Shown here: piece by piece, positions 34,723 to 46,989 of the stretch
How the letters are laid out: every line of letters starts with the position of its first letter
Position numbering within the stretch: the first letter of the stretch is position 1
Origin: Solanum dulcamara
Lineage: Eukaryota > Streptophyta > Magnoliopsida > Solanales > Solanaceae
Direction: 5' to 3'
NCBI RefSeq assembly: GCF_947179165.1
Contig: NC_077243.1
Coordinates: 51,450,001 to 51,514,000 of the forward strand
DNA length: 64,000 nt
Translations under genes and position numbers: made by a program
Notes under the pieces: generated by a model
Database searches by the model: none
What the model was told of the DNA's origin: nothing
What the model saw: the letters and a program-made list of their open reading frames with translations, nothing else

Positions 34723-37700
34723 AGAACATTCATCCCCGAATGTTAAATAAAACTTCCCTCAAGATATTATACCGATTGTAGGGAGATCATTTTCTATTGT
34801 GATCACACATATTTTCATCCAAGTAATTAATATATGAGTTTCAGGAGTTTGGGTTACCTATAGACATTGGCATTAGGTACGATTACTTGTATTTTATATC
34901 CTCTTCAATTTCTTCGGTCATCCCCTTTTCTGGTTTTGGTTTTGCCACAGTATCTTGATGGAAGGAACATCTTTGGTCTACAATCATCCAGTTTGCTGAT
35001 CGAAGATGGCGATAGGTTATTCCTCATAGGATTCCATTTCCTAGACATCATCTATGGAACATACTCTGGGTGGCTCGGCAGTACCCTTGCAAACCATCCC
35101 TATCTGATGGACTGGGCATATAGTTTTCAAATAAGGTGGTAAGATCAACTTACCGGCCACTTTGCCCATCTTACGAGCAACTTGATATAGCCTAATGTAT
35201 TTTGGGTTAAGTTTTCTTTTTTTTTGGGTTACCCTGTTATGAACATCTAACCATAAATTTGAACTATATATGTCGATGTCGATTATCTGTATATCATTTC
35301 TGCCGACTCTGGGCTGTTAGTCAGTAGCTTGCTTAATCATGTTGGGGCCTTTTTAGCTTAGTCTTTCTAACATCGACCCATCCAATAGGGGACTTACACA
35401 TCTTGCTCTACCACTCCTGTATGGGGCCATTGGGATACTGGAGTAGTAATTATTATTATAGGCAACTTCATAAGTGATAGATAATCATCCCAGCTATCTT
35501 TGAAGTTAACAATACCAGCTCATGACATATCTTCTAGCATTTAAGTGGTACGCTTTAGCCTGTTCATCAGGTTTGAGGGTAAAGTTATGTACGAAGACTT
35601 ATCTGTCTTCCTAGTTTCTTCGCAGACAGATCCTTGGTAATTAACTGTAACTTAGGCTCCTTCGTCTGGGATAATAGCAATGGGGACTCTGTAAGGTCCT
35701 ATCACTCTTTTACCCTTAAATTTTACACCTTCTCAGCTGAGTAGTTAGCCTTTGATTTAAGGAACATAGGCTAATATTATTAATCTCTAGGTAACATTTC
35801 CTCCAAAGTCAGTTGTCGACGGAGTACAAAGTGAGTCTAGTAGCCTTGGTCATATTGTGGAATTTTTGACCTCACGTATTACTTCCTGTCTTCCATAAAT
35901 TATATCAACTGGTACCCTTACCTTTTGGGTTTTACTTTTTCGCCCTCCGAGTTGGCTGCCAAGTGGTGTCAAAATTCCATCGCCCACTGGCCGATATAGT
36001 CATTCTGTGGTTTGCCTCTCATTAACTGGTACTATGCTGAAGAATTGTGGCATTCGAGTGTGTTGTCAGTTAGCAATTAGCTAATCCTTCTTATCTTACT
36101 TAAATCCTTTTTACACTACCCTCAACGTAACTTATAGTACTCCAGGTACATAATCTCATGTCATTTCTCCGCCACTTCAGATTCTTCCATCTCGCACGAT
36201 CACACCCGCACTATTGCACTAAATTCTACTAGAATTTAGAAGTTAAGCGTGCTTAGGCGAGAGAAATACTGGGATGGGTGACCTTTTTTGGAAGTCCTCA
36301 TATCGCATTTTGTGGTAATCCATTCAATAATGTGCGGGGCACTCAACTTAGCCCAAGATTTATCTTAGCGTTGTCATACTAGTCTTTACGTGTTGCCTTG
36401 CCCTTTCCTCTGTTAACTTGCAACCAGTATAGGGGTAGATCTTTAGTCCCAATATGACCATATCCCTTTTTGGTCATTTTGATTTAATTCTTCCTATTGT
36501 GTTCACCCCTTTTTGTACGCATCCATTTATTAGGGTTGGCTACCAAGTAGCGCTAAAGTTCGTTCATATAGTGACCTTTAGAGACACTTTGAGTTCTATC
36601 TATCCTTAGTTGGCGTAGTTTTAAAGGAATTTGACATATAATCTTGCAAATTCTATAGTAACCAGTTAGTCCTGTCCGTCTTATTTAAACCATTTCACAA
36701 TTTTTCCTTACCCCCACTTGTAACCTTCTTGACACATTCTCATGTTATTCTTTACCTTTACGAGAATATGAGAGAGTGCAAAAAATACCTTGTCGCACCT
36801 CTTTCTATTTCCTTATTTACTCATTGCTCATCTTATCTCCTACCATAGGAGTCTTGCTATTTCTTTTCCTTGATTATTTATCGACCACAATTCATTTGCG
36901 ACCAACTCTACAACCAACATTTGGCCTTTGATCTAGCATGTTGTCACTATCCTTCGTAGTGTCCCTTGAGTTATTTGATATCCTTTCATTGCTATATTCT
37001 TTTGCTTTTATACGCACCCACCTTCTAGTATTATATCATTCAGGGTCTCGTCAAAAGTTCTTAACGCTGTCTTACATACCATTCTGACTTCTATCCAATT
37101 ACTGGTGGCTTCCAGATCTTTCTAACTTGGTTCACCAAGGGATCTTATTTTAGTTTATACATCCGTCTCAAGCATGTTGCCCCATCAATTGCCTCTATTT
37201 TACCCTGGCAGTCCTCTTACTTCCTTTCCCCCTTTAGAGGGTACTTATACTTTTACCTACTTATACCTTGCTCTATATCTCTTGGTCCAGTCTTAAATTC
37301 ATCCAGTTTCCTTCGCAATCTACTTAGTACTACATCATGTCCCTATTTTTCTGTACATTTTTTAACCTGATTATCCATGTACGGAACCTTGGCTAAATCA
37401 CAAAGCGACTGGAACCTTTCCATACGTAGTGCGACATCTCCTCTATTAATCTATACTTAAGTAAGGGGACTCGTGGAATAACTCGTCCAAGGCTACATTT
37501 TACTTATCTTTATCAAAATTTAACTAGTACCTATAGTCATTCTAGTTTCAATTAGGCGGTGCTAGTATTCCGACGATAACTGTTCAAGGTTCGATTGAAA
37601 TAGTAGCTTTACCCCAACCTATATCCTTTATTCCTTGGGGTGAAAGTAGGTTACACCAATTATTCCTTAAGTTTGCCGTCCTCGTCCCTTAAGGGTTCCA

Positions 37701-39016
37701 CTATTGTTGGGGCGACGTTATGTACATACATCATTTCTTTGTATCTTAAGCTCCATGCTCTAACTACATACTCAACGCAGGCTTTTAACTTAGTCAACGT
37801 ATACTAAGTGCGCCTTACTAGTGGTCCTACTTTATCCCTTTCTAATTGTATCACACCGTTCAATTCATACTTACATATCTCCTTTTTAGTTCACACTCAC
37901 ATTTACATTCTGACATCTCTTGAGGTGCTTCTGTTTGAAGCTCTTTCCCTAATTAGTAATTGGAGAACTATAAACTGTTATCGTAACCCATTTTCCAACG
38001 GTCGTTGGAAGAAACTAGAATCTCTGAAACATCATAGTACTTCTTTTAATACTTGACCTACCTGGTTGCATTCCGGCTTTATCCTCGAGTTATGAACAAC
38101 TCATCTAATTTACAATTAGGAGTTGGGGGCTTGGTACTTTCAAAATGAGTGCAGCTCAACTACTGGATATCTTACCTTTCAACCTGAGCTTCTCTTTTTT
38201 TTCTATAGCATAATTATGGCTAGAGATACTGTGGTCTGAACTGTACTGCTCAGACAGACTTTTGTTTTTTCGTAATAAACTTCCCCAAGTAAAAAGGGTA
38301 TCCCTTATTGACGACCTGAAGGGTACCTCTTATCGACAACATAAAGAGTATTTCTTACAGCTTTAGTTTAGCATAATATGGATACTCGATATCAATTTCC
38401 AAGACATGTTGTAAAGCTATGTTTTATTACCTTTTTCTTGTTTTGGGAAAATTTCGGTAGAGTTTGCTCTACGCTTCTTACTATCCCACAACCTATACAC
38501 AAAAAATACCAACAATGCCTCATAGGGCCAACACATATATATATTCATATCCTATCACAGCCGTACAGGGCTTTCAATATCATCTTATATTGTAGCCACA
38601 CGGGGCTTTCAATATTAATAATAATATAAAAATATTGGACTTACCTCGTATGTCCAACTTCAAACTGCATTTGTTGCACTTCATGTCTACTTTCCTTTCA
38701 GGTTTTGCCTTTACATTTCAATATTAGTTCAATACCTTACCCAACGGATCTCTTCCGTGCCTTTACTTAACTTACCTGCACGCTTTGTAGTGTCCCATGT
38801 CGCCAATTACCTCCTTTTCTTGGTGTTTTCCTTCTGTTAAGATCCAAGGTTAGTATAAAGAATTATCCTATGACTCGGGTTTATAGCACGATGTCAAATG
38901 TAAAAGAAAGGTAACATCCTAAATTTCTTGTAGCTTCTTGTCTATAGATGTGGCGCATAACACATCAATAATCAAGACTCTACTAGACACAGTCTGTAGA
39001 CACTCAAGGACGAATT
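34723..39016 (-). pseudogene. E4 interior: decayed pol with chromodomain, integrase and RT traces
   Basis: On the minus strand the chromodomain peptide IKILWQNQNQK reads near 34935..34970. Integrase reads around 35400..35580, with VAYNNNYYSSIPMAPY as the best block. An RT-connection trace (GLTGYY-like, another frame) lies near 36610..36660. These match the same blocks in E3. No gag, protease or RT active site could be read, and stops are dense. A 5S-rRNA-like sequence interrupts the region at 36192..36311. The last 90 bp before the primer site match the E3 leader. Confidence 0.75.
36192..36311 (+). pseudogene. 5S rRNA-like sequence (120 bp)
   Basis: The whole length aligns with a plant 5S rRNA gene, from the CGATCACACC start region to the AAGTCCTCATATCGCATTTT end. 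The pol III internal control boxes are unchanged: box A AGTTAAGCGTGC at 36241..36252 and box C GGATGGGTGACCT at 36272..36284. Other parts, such as 36217..36240, are heavily changed, so the folded rRNA would be defective. It ends in TTTT, which can stop pol III. It lies opposite to E4's coding strand, and the related interior of E6 lacks it. I call it a 5S pseudogene or 5S-derived insertion. Confidence 0.88.
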
Positions 39017-39028
39017 GCTCTGATACCA
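39017..39028 (-). other. E4 primer-binding site (tRNA-iMet type)
   Basis: The plus strand reads GCTCTGATACCA, the exact reverse complement of TGGTATCAGAGC, 4 bp from the 5' LTR end. Confidence 0.95.
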
Positions 39029-39032
39029 CTTT

Positions 39033-42000
39033 TGTCATTACCCAACCCCATAGGCCGCGACTGGGGTCCAACCTGGACCCCCATATACCTAACTATCAAC
39101 TGTGGTCAAATTGAATTGTAAGTAAAACAATATCATGTAATAGAGCCCCATTGGGCGATAACATTTTCATAAACATGTAGCCCTTTTCATTTGTATCATA
39201 ATATGAAAGGGCATGCAAGCCGATAAGGCTGCCATAACATAATAACATATACCATACATCATGTCGACCCAGCTGAATCAAACTGATATACACAACCCAC
39301 ATATACATGTCTGCTGACCTCTAAAATACTAACGATAATATATAGCGGGACAGGGCCCCCGTCGTACCCCTGAATAGACAAAACAATTTTATACATCAAT
39401 GTTCAGTATCAAAAACTAGGCTCCGATAACATAAAGCCTCTTCCAGCTAAGCTGCATGAAATCCTAAGATGACGGACTCCCAAAACCTATATCTGTACCT
39501 GCAGGCATTAACGCAGCCCCCTGAGAAAGGGGATCAGTACAACAAATGTACTGAGTGTGTAAAACATAACATAGCATTACTGGAAACATATTTAAAGTGG
39601 AGAAACAGGGAATCCAGTACATTATAAAAGATGCCTCTGTACTTGTACTCTATGAATCATAAAAACATGCATGTTCAAATTATATCATATAGCCGGCCCT
39701 ATCAGGAGTCTGGTGGATACACTTGTAAGATCATCACAACCTAGTGCCATCACCATCTTATTACAACATATCATCATATATATATACATACGTATCCTGG
39801 CCATCAAGTTAGGGGCTCGGTGGACAATGCAGTGAATTATGCACGATTACTATTCCTAGCCCGAGACTTGGTGAAAGAAGTGCATTCTCGGGGTGCTTAG
39901 ATACATACCAAAGTAGTTCTAACCGCTTAAGGATTTCAGAGTATATGTAGTCATATAGTCTATCCGATAAGAAACCTGCATATTCATTGTCTGTTTAATA
40001 TATAGTAAGTTCGAGGAAAGTAGTTCAACTAAGTGAGAGTTCACAATTCAGAAAAGAATAGGAGACATTTAGGAATGGAATTACTTCAGAGATCGTATTA
40101 CTTTTTACTTACCTCTACGACATGCCAAAAGAAAGAGAAAGAATAGGCTTTACATACCAATGTCAAAAACATAAGAGGGCTTCACATACTTCTTACGGGT
40201 TACTTCTTATCCTATTTGTCTCGTCGTCCTTTAAACCTAAGTAACATAAAAGCAATATGAGTATTAACAACCCTTGGCTTTCCAGCACCTTAGGCTACCC
40301 ATAAGTATTGATAGAACTCAACCCTTCGCTCTCGCCTTCTCGACTAGTTCCTTAACTAGTTAAAGAGTTAACAAAAATAGGGAAGCATCTCCCCTATAAT
40401 ACAGACCTAATTACTACACCCAACCAAAAACAACAACCTTCAGCTTTTCTACAAGTAAAACATGGTGACATTACACAATATAAACTCCAACCAACTTGCT
40501 GAAAATTACAATACAAAAATAGGTTTCTAGTCTTTATTTCATAAAGCCTTTAATTATATGAAATAAGGGGTCATGTGGATGAAACAATAAGTACCCACAC
40601 CCCTTTTTGAACACATTTAGTACTTAGAGAGTCGGGGTTGGTCGTGTCCAGTCATTAGACTGGAAACGTCCCTGAAACGAATCCCCACACACCTGCAGCA
40701 GTACACCACAAACACAACACTTTACTTCGACGACAATTCAATTATAGCCATTCCAATTTAGTTTATTTCAAACGTCAAGCGTTTCTATGATATTTCCATA
40801 TTTACAGAAAAATATAGGGAGTATAACACACTCCATAACAACACCATAAAGTCCAAATTGAAAGGAGACACTTACCTCACCCGAAATTGGCCAAACTGCC
40901 AAATTTCAACTCGAAACTTTTCAAACTTGCTGAAATCGCGCAGACTGCTTTTTATCCATTTGGTACTGCCCCAAACAATTATTTTTCATTATTAATACAT
41001 TCATACATTTAAAAACCGTTAAAAAAAGTGGGAGAATAGAACCGAGCCGTACCTTAACAAACGGCTTCCCAAACTTTCTGAAAATTAACTTCGGAAACCC
41101 CCTTAACGTGCTGAAAGTTGCGGACAGTTTGTGCCACTTCTCCGCTGCCCCAAGTTGTAATTTATTCTTATAAAACATCATTATACCACTGTGTTATACC
41201 TTAAATAATTAATTCTCATAATTAAATTGGGTCTTACCTTTTCTATGGACAAAACTCGTAACCCTCTCTTTTTGGCTTTCTAAGTTTTCCTTCAACTTTT
41301 TCTGGTTTGTTCCAAGTGTAAATCAGAAACAATAATTCCGTTGGCATCCTAAGACACATATATACACCTCCACGCAGTTAGGGAACACCATAGGTAAGTA
41401 ATTCACAGGGAGAAACTTGGAAACTTACCTTAGTTTTCTCTTAAACCATGGCTGCCTCCTTTTGCTCTAACGTTTTCTCTTTTCTTTGGCTGCTGAAGTT
41501 TTGGCTAAGAAATAAAGTTTTTAGTCATAATACATACATATGTAGGGTGTTTTTGGAGGTGACAAGTGTCATTCTCTAAGAGTGATACATGTCTAACCCT
41601 TATTGGATCACCGTAACTATGCACCCACTTAGGGGCTGCCATGTGGCAGTGGGGTCTACCCCCACCCCCAAGAAGGAAGGTGGGTCACCTCCTCGCTTGA
41701 GGTGATGCCATGTGTCACTCTCTTATTGGATGCCTCATGTCATCTTGTTCCCTTCCCTGTGGGTTCATAATCTCATCCTATTTTAAGAGCCTATGTAATC
41801 CATGCTATGCAAGCTTAGTATGTCTTTAAGTAGCTCAAGTGTATACGATTTCTAAATTAATAGCTTACGTAGGTAAATTGAGTCATACGACTAATTAATC
41901 GGCCTCTAATTCCTTCTTCTGGATGCTTATGACTCTATTTCCAACCTTATCTACTATAGGGTATCACATTCTCCCTTCCTTAGAGTCATTTGATACTGTT

Positions 42001-42076
42001 GTAGCTTATCCGGCCTACATGATGATGGCATAGGAACTTAAGAGACATTGTAAGTTTAAAAGTGTGGGGTGTAACA
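39033..42076 (-). repeat. E4 5' LTR (3044 bp)
   Basis: It matches 31525..34708. Compared with it, about 165 bp are deleted at 39881 (partner 32372..~32535), and about 50 bp are extra at 40621..40670. The extra piece holds a perfect CCAGTC...GACTGG hairpin at 40648..40663. On the plus strand it ends GTGTAACA at 42076. Confidence 0.93.
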
Positions 42077-42081
42077 GGTTC

Positions 42082-43836
42082 AAAAGACGATGAGGCGAAC
42101 GTGAAAAAGAGTAACTCGAAGGAGGTATGTGAAGCTTTATCTTGACATATTTTTTGAATTAGTATGTAGAGCTATTCTTCTTTTCTTTTTGCATGTATTA
42201 GCCTTAAGTGGGTTGGATATGAAATATGGGGATAATTCCATTCCCAGGACTCAAAGTATGCCTCATAATCCCCATCCACTGCTTGATGTTGGAACCCCTA
42301 CAAGAGTTGAGTATAGCCTACCAAGGCTTCCAAGTGTTAAAAAGTAGTGTATGTAAGCCTATCATTCGTTCCTCCGAGAGGTAGTTGACCTAAAAATAAG
42401 GTTATGATGCCATGGTTTTTCACCGAGCCCCCTAATAGGCTGAGTATAAAATATGTACATAATAACCCCATAAAGGAAAGTATAGATTGTGTAAAGCTTA
42501 TCCTTTTTCTTCTTTTGGCATGTCTTAGATGTAAGTAGAATATGATACAATCTCTGAGGTAATTCCACTTTTAAGCATCTCCTATCTACTTCTGGATATC
42601 GAACTCGTGTAATAGTTGAACTATTTTCCTTGAAACTTCTATATGTTAAAGAGGTAACAAATGTACAGGCTCCAAGTCTTAAAGACTATATGATAACAAG
42701 TATTTCGTATTCCTTAAGTGGTTAGCATTACTTTAGTACGTGTCTAGGGTCCCTGAGAAGCTAATTGATATAGCCCCTAATGGCATTTATAGGGCACTTG
42801 AGATGACTACACTACTACTCGGGTCCTTAGACGAAAGCTTAATCTTCTTATATAGTCAAGTCTTTGATAATGTTTTAAATTGCATATGGTTACTCACTAC
42901 TCTACTCGTGCATACTGTAACCATTCTATCACCAAGTCCTGGGTCGGGTACATAGATGTGTGCAGTTCACTGTATTATCCATCGAGTCCCTCACTAAAGG
43001 GCAGGGTATGCTATACGAGGATATTATAATGCAATGACATGAAAAATTCATTGATTCCCTTACTAGAGGGTCAGGTAAGTATGTATATATATGATGATGT
43101 GATGTAATAAGATGGTGATGGCACTGGGCCCATGACGGTCCTATAGATATTATTCACCGGATCCCTGAAAGGGCCGGCTATATTGTGTAATTTGAGCATG
43201 CATACTTTTATGATTCACAAGGTACAGGTATAAGTTTCTGATTTGATATTTTACCCCTACTGCTCTATTTCAGATATGCTTCCATTTCTACTATGTATGT
43301 TTTACATACTCAATACATATGTCGTATTGACCCCCTTTCTTCGAGGGGCTGCATTTCATGCCCGCAGGTACAAATATAGGTTTTGGGAGTCTGTCAGCTT
43401 AGGATTCTTCTCATCTCAGTTGAAAGAGGCTCCCTCTTATCGGAACCTTGTTTTAGTACTGATCATAGATGTATATGACTACTTTTGTTTATTCAGGGGT
43501 ACGGCGGAGGACCTGTCCTGCCATATGCGGTTGTTAATATTTTTAGAGGTCTATAGACATGTATATATGGATTGTGTATGTCATTTTGGTTTAGCTGGGT
43601 CTACATGATATATGATACATGTTATTAGGTTATGGCAGCCTTGTCGGTTTGCATGCCCTTTCATGATGTGATACAAATGAAAGAGCCTACAGGTTTATGA
43701 AAAAATATTATAGCCTATTAGGGTTCTGATGTATGGTATCCTATTCTTTATAGTTTGGCTTGACCACAGCTGCTAGATACGTATATGGGGGTCCAATTCG
43801 GACCCCAGTCGCAGCCTATAGGATTGGGTTGTGACA
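42082..43836 (+). repeat. E3 3' LTR, second half
   Basis: It resumes after the right target copy GGTTC and matches ~20343..22100 of the 5' LTR. It ends GGGTTGTGACA at 43836. The short open frames here (42129..42347, 42740..42955, 43243..43608) have no recognisable domain and lie in LTR sequence. Confidence 0.93.
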
Positions 43837-43890
43837 TGCTTGGTCCTCATCGTTAGCCTTTGCTCTTGGAGGGGTTCTTCTACAAGGCAT
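43837..43890 (-). pseudogene. E2 gag N-terminus (18 codons)
   Basis: ATG at 43890 opens MPCRRTPPRAKANDEDQA, a basic start like the APRRPP start of E1's gag. The frame meets E3 at 43836 and continues in frame at 18716 once E3 and one copy of the 5-bp target are removed. Confidence 0.82.
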
Positions 43891-44089
43891 GATCTAAAGA
43901 ACACAAAATGGGTCATTAGTTAGAGGAAGGCTTAGGACATTCTACGGTACGACATAAATTTGAAAGAAGTGAAAACTTTCCTAAACGTCTCATAGTCTCC
44001 TATTTGTATTTGTGGCGCACTTCACAACCATGAACAAGACTTTATTTGATGTGATATGTTGGATTCCAAGGACCATTTTGTAACCTCAT
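43891..44089 (-). other. E2 untranslated leader
   Basis: About 200 bp between the primer-binding site and the gag ATG, with no coding signal. Confidence 0.75.
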
Positions 44090-44101
44090 GTTCTGATACC
44101 A
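44090..44101 (-). other. E2 primer-binding site (tRNA-iMet type)
   Basis: The plus strand reads GTTCTGATACCA, 11 of 12 matches to the reverse complement of the initiator-Met site, 4 bp from the LTR end. Confidence 0.88.
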
Positions 44102-44105
44102 AGTT

Positions 44106-46168
44106 TGTCACGACCCAAGCCCTGGGCCTAAACGTGACACGGTGAATGAAGAACCCGGAGGCACCTCACCCAAGCCTCTTAATAGTCATCAAGCAATTCA
44201 TCAGCAATGATAATCAACAAACGAAAACATAAAGTGGAGAATCGGGAATAAGGGAATTAACATTGCACAAGAGTCAAACTTAACATAATGTCACTTACTC
44301 TATCAAATAATACCTTCTACATTGTAAGACTTGGCGGAGGCTAAAATATGTCTCTAGCTCACCTTCAACGTTTAATCAAGGATACCAAAATGAAACTCAA
44401 TGTCTAAACATAATATAAGCTAGAAAAGGGTAGAAGTTTTGTTCCAAGATCATGGGAACTCACCACTAGTAGTAGCCTTCAATGATCAATCAATCCATGA
44501 GGAGGAGAGTGTGGGGCAACGCCGGTTCATACATGGTGAAATCACGTAGGCAAAAGTATGCGGTAGTACTTTGAATGTACAAAGTATGTGAGAATGCTAA
44601 AATAAAGGACATCAAGTCATATATATGTATATAAACAATATGTATAAGTTAATACGTGCATGAGAAACATCATAGTAAAACCTTTAAACTATCAATTTGT
44701 GGGAAAGCAATTGTAATCGACATTTAAGACCATGTGAGCTATTACATGGAATTCAATGACTCCTGCATCAGATAGGCCAATGATTCCTACATCGAGATAG
44801 GGGAGACTACATTCCTAAAGTAGTACTCCATCAACTTTAAACATTCATCAGGTTTAAATTTAATGGCTAATCGTGGATCCACTAGCCTAAAAATAGTCGA
44901 TAAGGGCCCCTATGGTGGCACATAGTTAATATAACATAAGACTTTACTTAAGAACCCTTTCGATCGAGTACCAATCTATATGCAACATTCGATGCCAGGT
45001 CAAATCACATGGAATACATTCAAACATCAGCATAGCATAATATATAAATTTGACATAAAAATAAAAATATCATTTGGTGGAATAGCTCATTAAAACCTTT
45101 TATTTGATTTACTTTAATAATGGTCCTGTTATATTGAAAGCTTAGTTCAGCTAAAAAGCACTTTCAGCAATCAATCATTTCATAAAGACTCCCTTTACAT
45201 AAGCATTTACTTTATATCATCCATTTGGAGTCCAATTTCATTTGAACATTACTTAAATCATGAGGAAAACTAGGTGGGTTCTCTTCAAAAAAACCTTTAA
45301 ATGCATTAATTTAGAATATATCAAACAATCTACCATTCATACTCAAAACCTCCTTCAAGCCTTCATAGATGCACATTATTAAGCCATTCAACTCATGCAA
45401 TTGAGAGTCAAAATACATCAATATAGGTATATAAACTCCAAATATATCATAGTCTATGCATTTAAACTTATTATATGAAAGCCCATAAGAATTCATCACA
45501 AGAATGTTAGAATATCAAATTGGAAACTCATTTGGACTCCATGGGTGGAATGACCTATGGATGAAAATTTCACATACCTTGTAGGAGACAATAACAAAAA
45601 GAAAACTTGAGGAAGAATGGTGACTTGAATGCCTTGAATTAAAAACCCTAGTCTTGCCTTGAGGTTCTTGAGAGAATTTAGGAAGAGAGAATTTGAGAGT
45701 CTTAAGTCTTATATGTGAAGAATGAGTTCTTCAAAGGTTTTAGGGTCTTGAGATGGGAGAATTCAGCCTAAAAAATGACACCATTTTTGAATTAAAACGC
45801 AGGAAATAACTAAAATACCCCTTTCAAAATTTGGCTGAAAAAGACTTTATGGGGACCTTTCACGGTCTATGGTGCTCACCACGGTCCATGGTGGGGCCCT
45901 GTATGGAGGGACTTTGAAAAACTCAGAAAAAGGCTTGTAGGGGTAGTCTATGAAGTTTCACCATGGGACATCTTCACAGTCCGTGAACATCACTACGGGC
46001 CATGAAATGCGGTCGTGGTATAGGTTTGCAGAGTGTTTACCTACAGAGTGTCCTCTATGAGGACTCACCATGTTCCGTGGAGAGTTCCACGACTCGTGGT
46101 GGGCGTCCTTGGACCCTGCCTTAAGAAAATTTCTGAGGCTCCTAGAGAAAGTCTCACCATAGAGGGCT
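44106..46168 (-). repeat. E2 5' LTR, truncated at its start
   Basis: On the plus strand it begins TGTCACGACCCAAGCC and matches 13045 onward. It keeps the 1.27-kb middle segment missing from the 3' LTR (44394..45660). It stops at about 46168, inside the palindromic-word zone, so roughly 230 bp of the LTR start are lost. Because of this no target duplication can be seen. Confidence 0.85.
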
Positions 46169-46936
46169 TTATTGTTTATTGACTTATCCATCGAGATTAT
46201 GAAAGGCTAAACCCACAACTTGGGTCATGGGAACCCTGATGACTTATATATAATAGGCAAACATAGGATTGATAGTTGTGAATTGTTCTTGCATGTATTA
46301 TGATTTCTTCATTCAAAAGTCATTCATAGTGAGTGCAGGCATTAAGAATATTCCTGTATTTTTTGCATGCTCGAGAGGGAGGTAGTGATTAGAAAATGAG
46401 TTCACAATAGAAATTCAAAGATTCTGGATCCAAAATAAGGGATAAACTTCGTCTAAGTTACTTGAGACCCGAAGGAGATAGTACTTTGGGATCCAGGTGA
46501 GGGTTACTAAAGTATACATTTTGAGATCGGAAAGAGATGAATGAGATACATCTAAGAAGGATTGGGAGGTAAATTAGATGTTACCAAACTCACTAGATTT
46601 TTCATGCAATATAATGAACTATATCATGAATACGATTAGCCTATTAACTTATGAGTCATGGGAACACTATTGTAGTCTAGTCTTCTTGTTTTTTACAACC
46701 TCAATCTTGTTTACTTGTTATCACTTTGTTATTTGTTATTGAATCATAACCCCCCCACACACTTCTAGTTTATGGAAGTTTATTTTCGGGAAGTAGAAAC
46801 TATGATTCGATAGTGATACCTAATAGAACTTACTTCAACCTATTCCCTGTGGGTTTGAACCCGACTCTTGGTTGGATAAAATATACTGCTAATGATCATA
46901 TATATTTATTTTAAGAGGTGTAATTGAGAGTTATCA
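46169..46936 (+). repeat. Fragment of an Athila/Tat-type LTR 3' end
   Basis: The segment 46840..46936 (CCCTGTGGGTTTGAACCCGA, then CTCTTGGTTGG, ending GTTATCA) has the wording typical of the 3' end of LTRs from non-chromodomain plant gypsy elements. Upstream to 46169 there is unassigned sequence that may belong to the same LTR. This is recognition from memory without an aligned partner in the window. A gap of 53 bp (46937..46989) to the next LTR shows nothing. Confidence 0.45.
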
Positions 46937-46989
46937 CCAATCTAGCTGCCCCCACCAGGCCTCCCTTCATACTTTAGAGGATGACCAGG

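Larger units (their letters stand above)
31525..42076 (-). mobile_element. E4: complete long-LTR Ty3/gypsy element with GGTTC target duplication
   Basis: It is flanked by GGTTC on both sides (31520..31524 and 42077..42081). It has LTRs at 31525..34708 and 39033..42076, a perfect 12-base primer-binding site, a polypurine tract and a 4.3-kb interior. It splits E3's 3' LTR. The LTRs are very similar (about 95% in the stretch compared by eye). The interior has lost long open frames, so the element is structurally whole but not coding-competent. Confidence 0.95.
18722..43836 (+). mobile_element. E3: long-LTR Ty3/gypsy chromovirus carrying two nested insertions
   Basis: The plus-strand element has LTRs of about 3.4 kb at 18722..22100 and 29874..31524 plus 42082..43836. 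A primer-binding site, degraded interior with RT, integrase and chromodomain traces, and a polypurine tract lie between. S2 sits in the interior and E4 in the 3' LTR. It interrupts E2's gag. The flanking 5-mers are GACTT (18717..18721) and TGCTT (43837..43841), a duplication with two changes. The two LTRs differ visibly (roughly 10% in the first 200 bp by eye), so E3 is older than E4. Confidence 0.9.
43837..46168 (-). mobile_element. E2, 5' portion (right of E3 insertion)
   Basis: On the minus strand this holds a truncated 5' LTR, primer-binding site, leader and the first 18 codons of gag. It is the other half of 13045..18721. Confidence 0.88.

Noticed and set aside
34534..35142. Plus-strand open frames in and beside E4's 3' LTR
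   Set aside because: They are antisense to E4's LTR and chromodomain. The minus strand gives the recognisable protein text.
40648..40663. Possible small RNA or terminator hairpin
   Set aside because: A 6-bp stem alone is not enough in eukaryotic DNA, and there is no promoter box or T run. It is kept only as an LTR difference.
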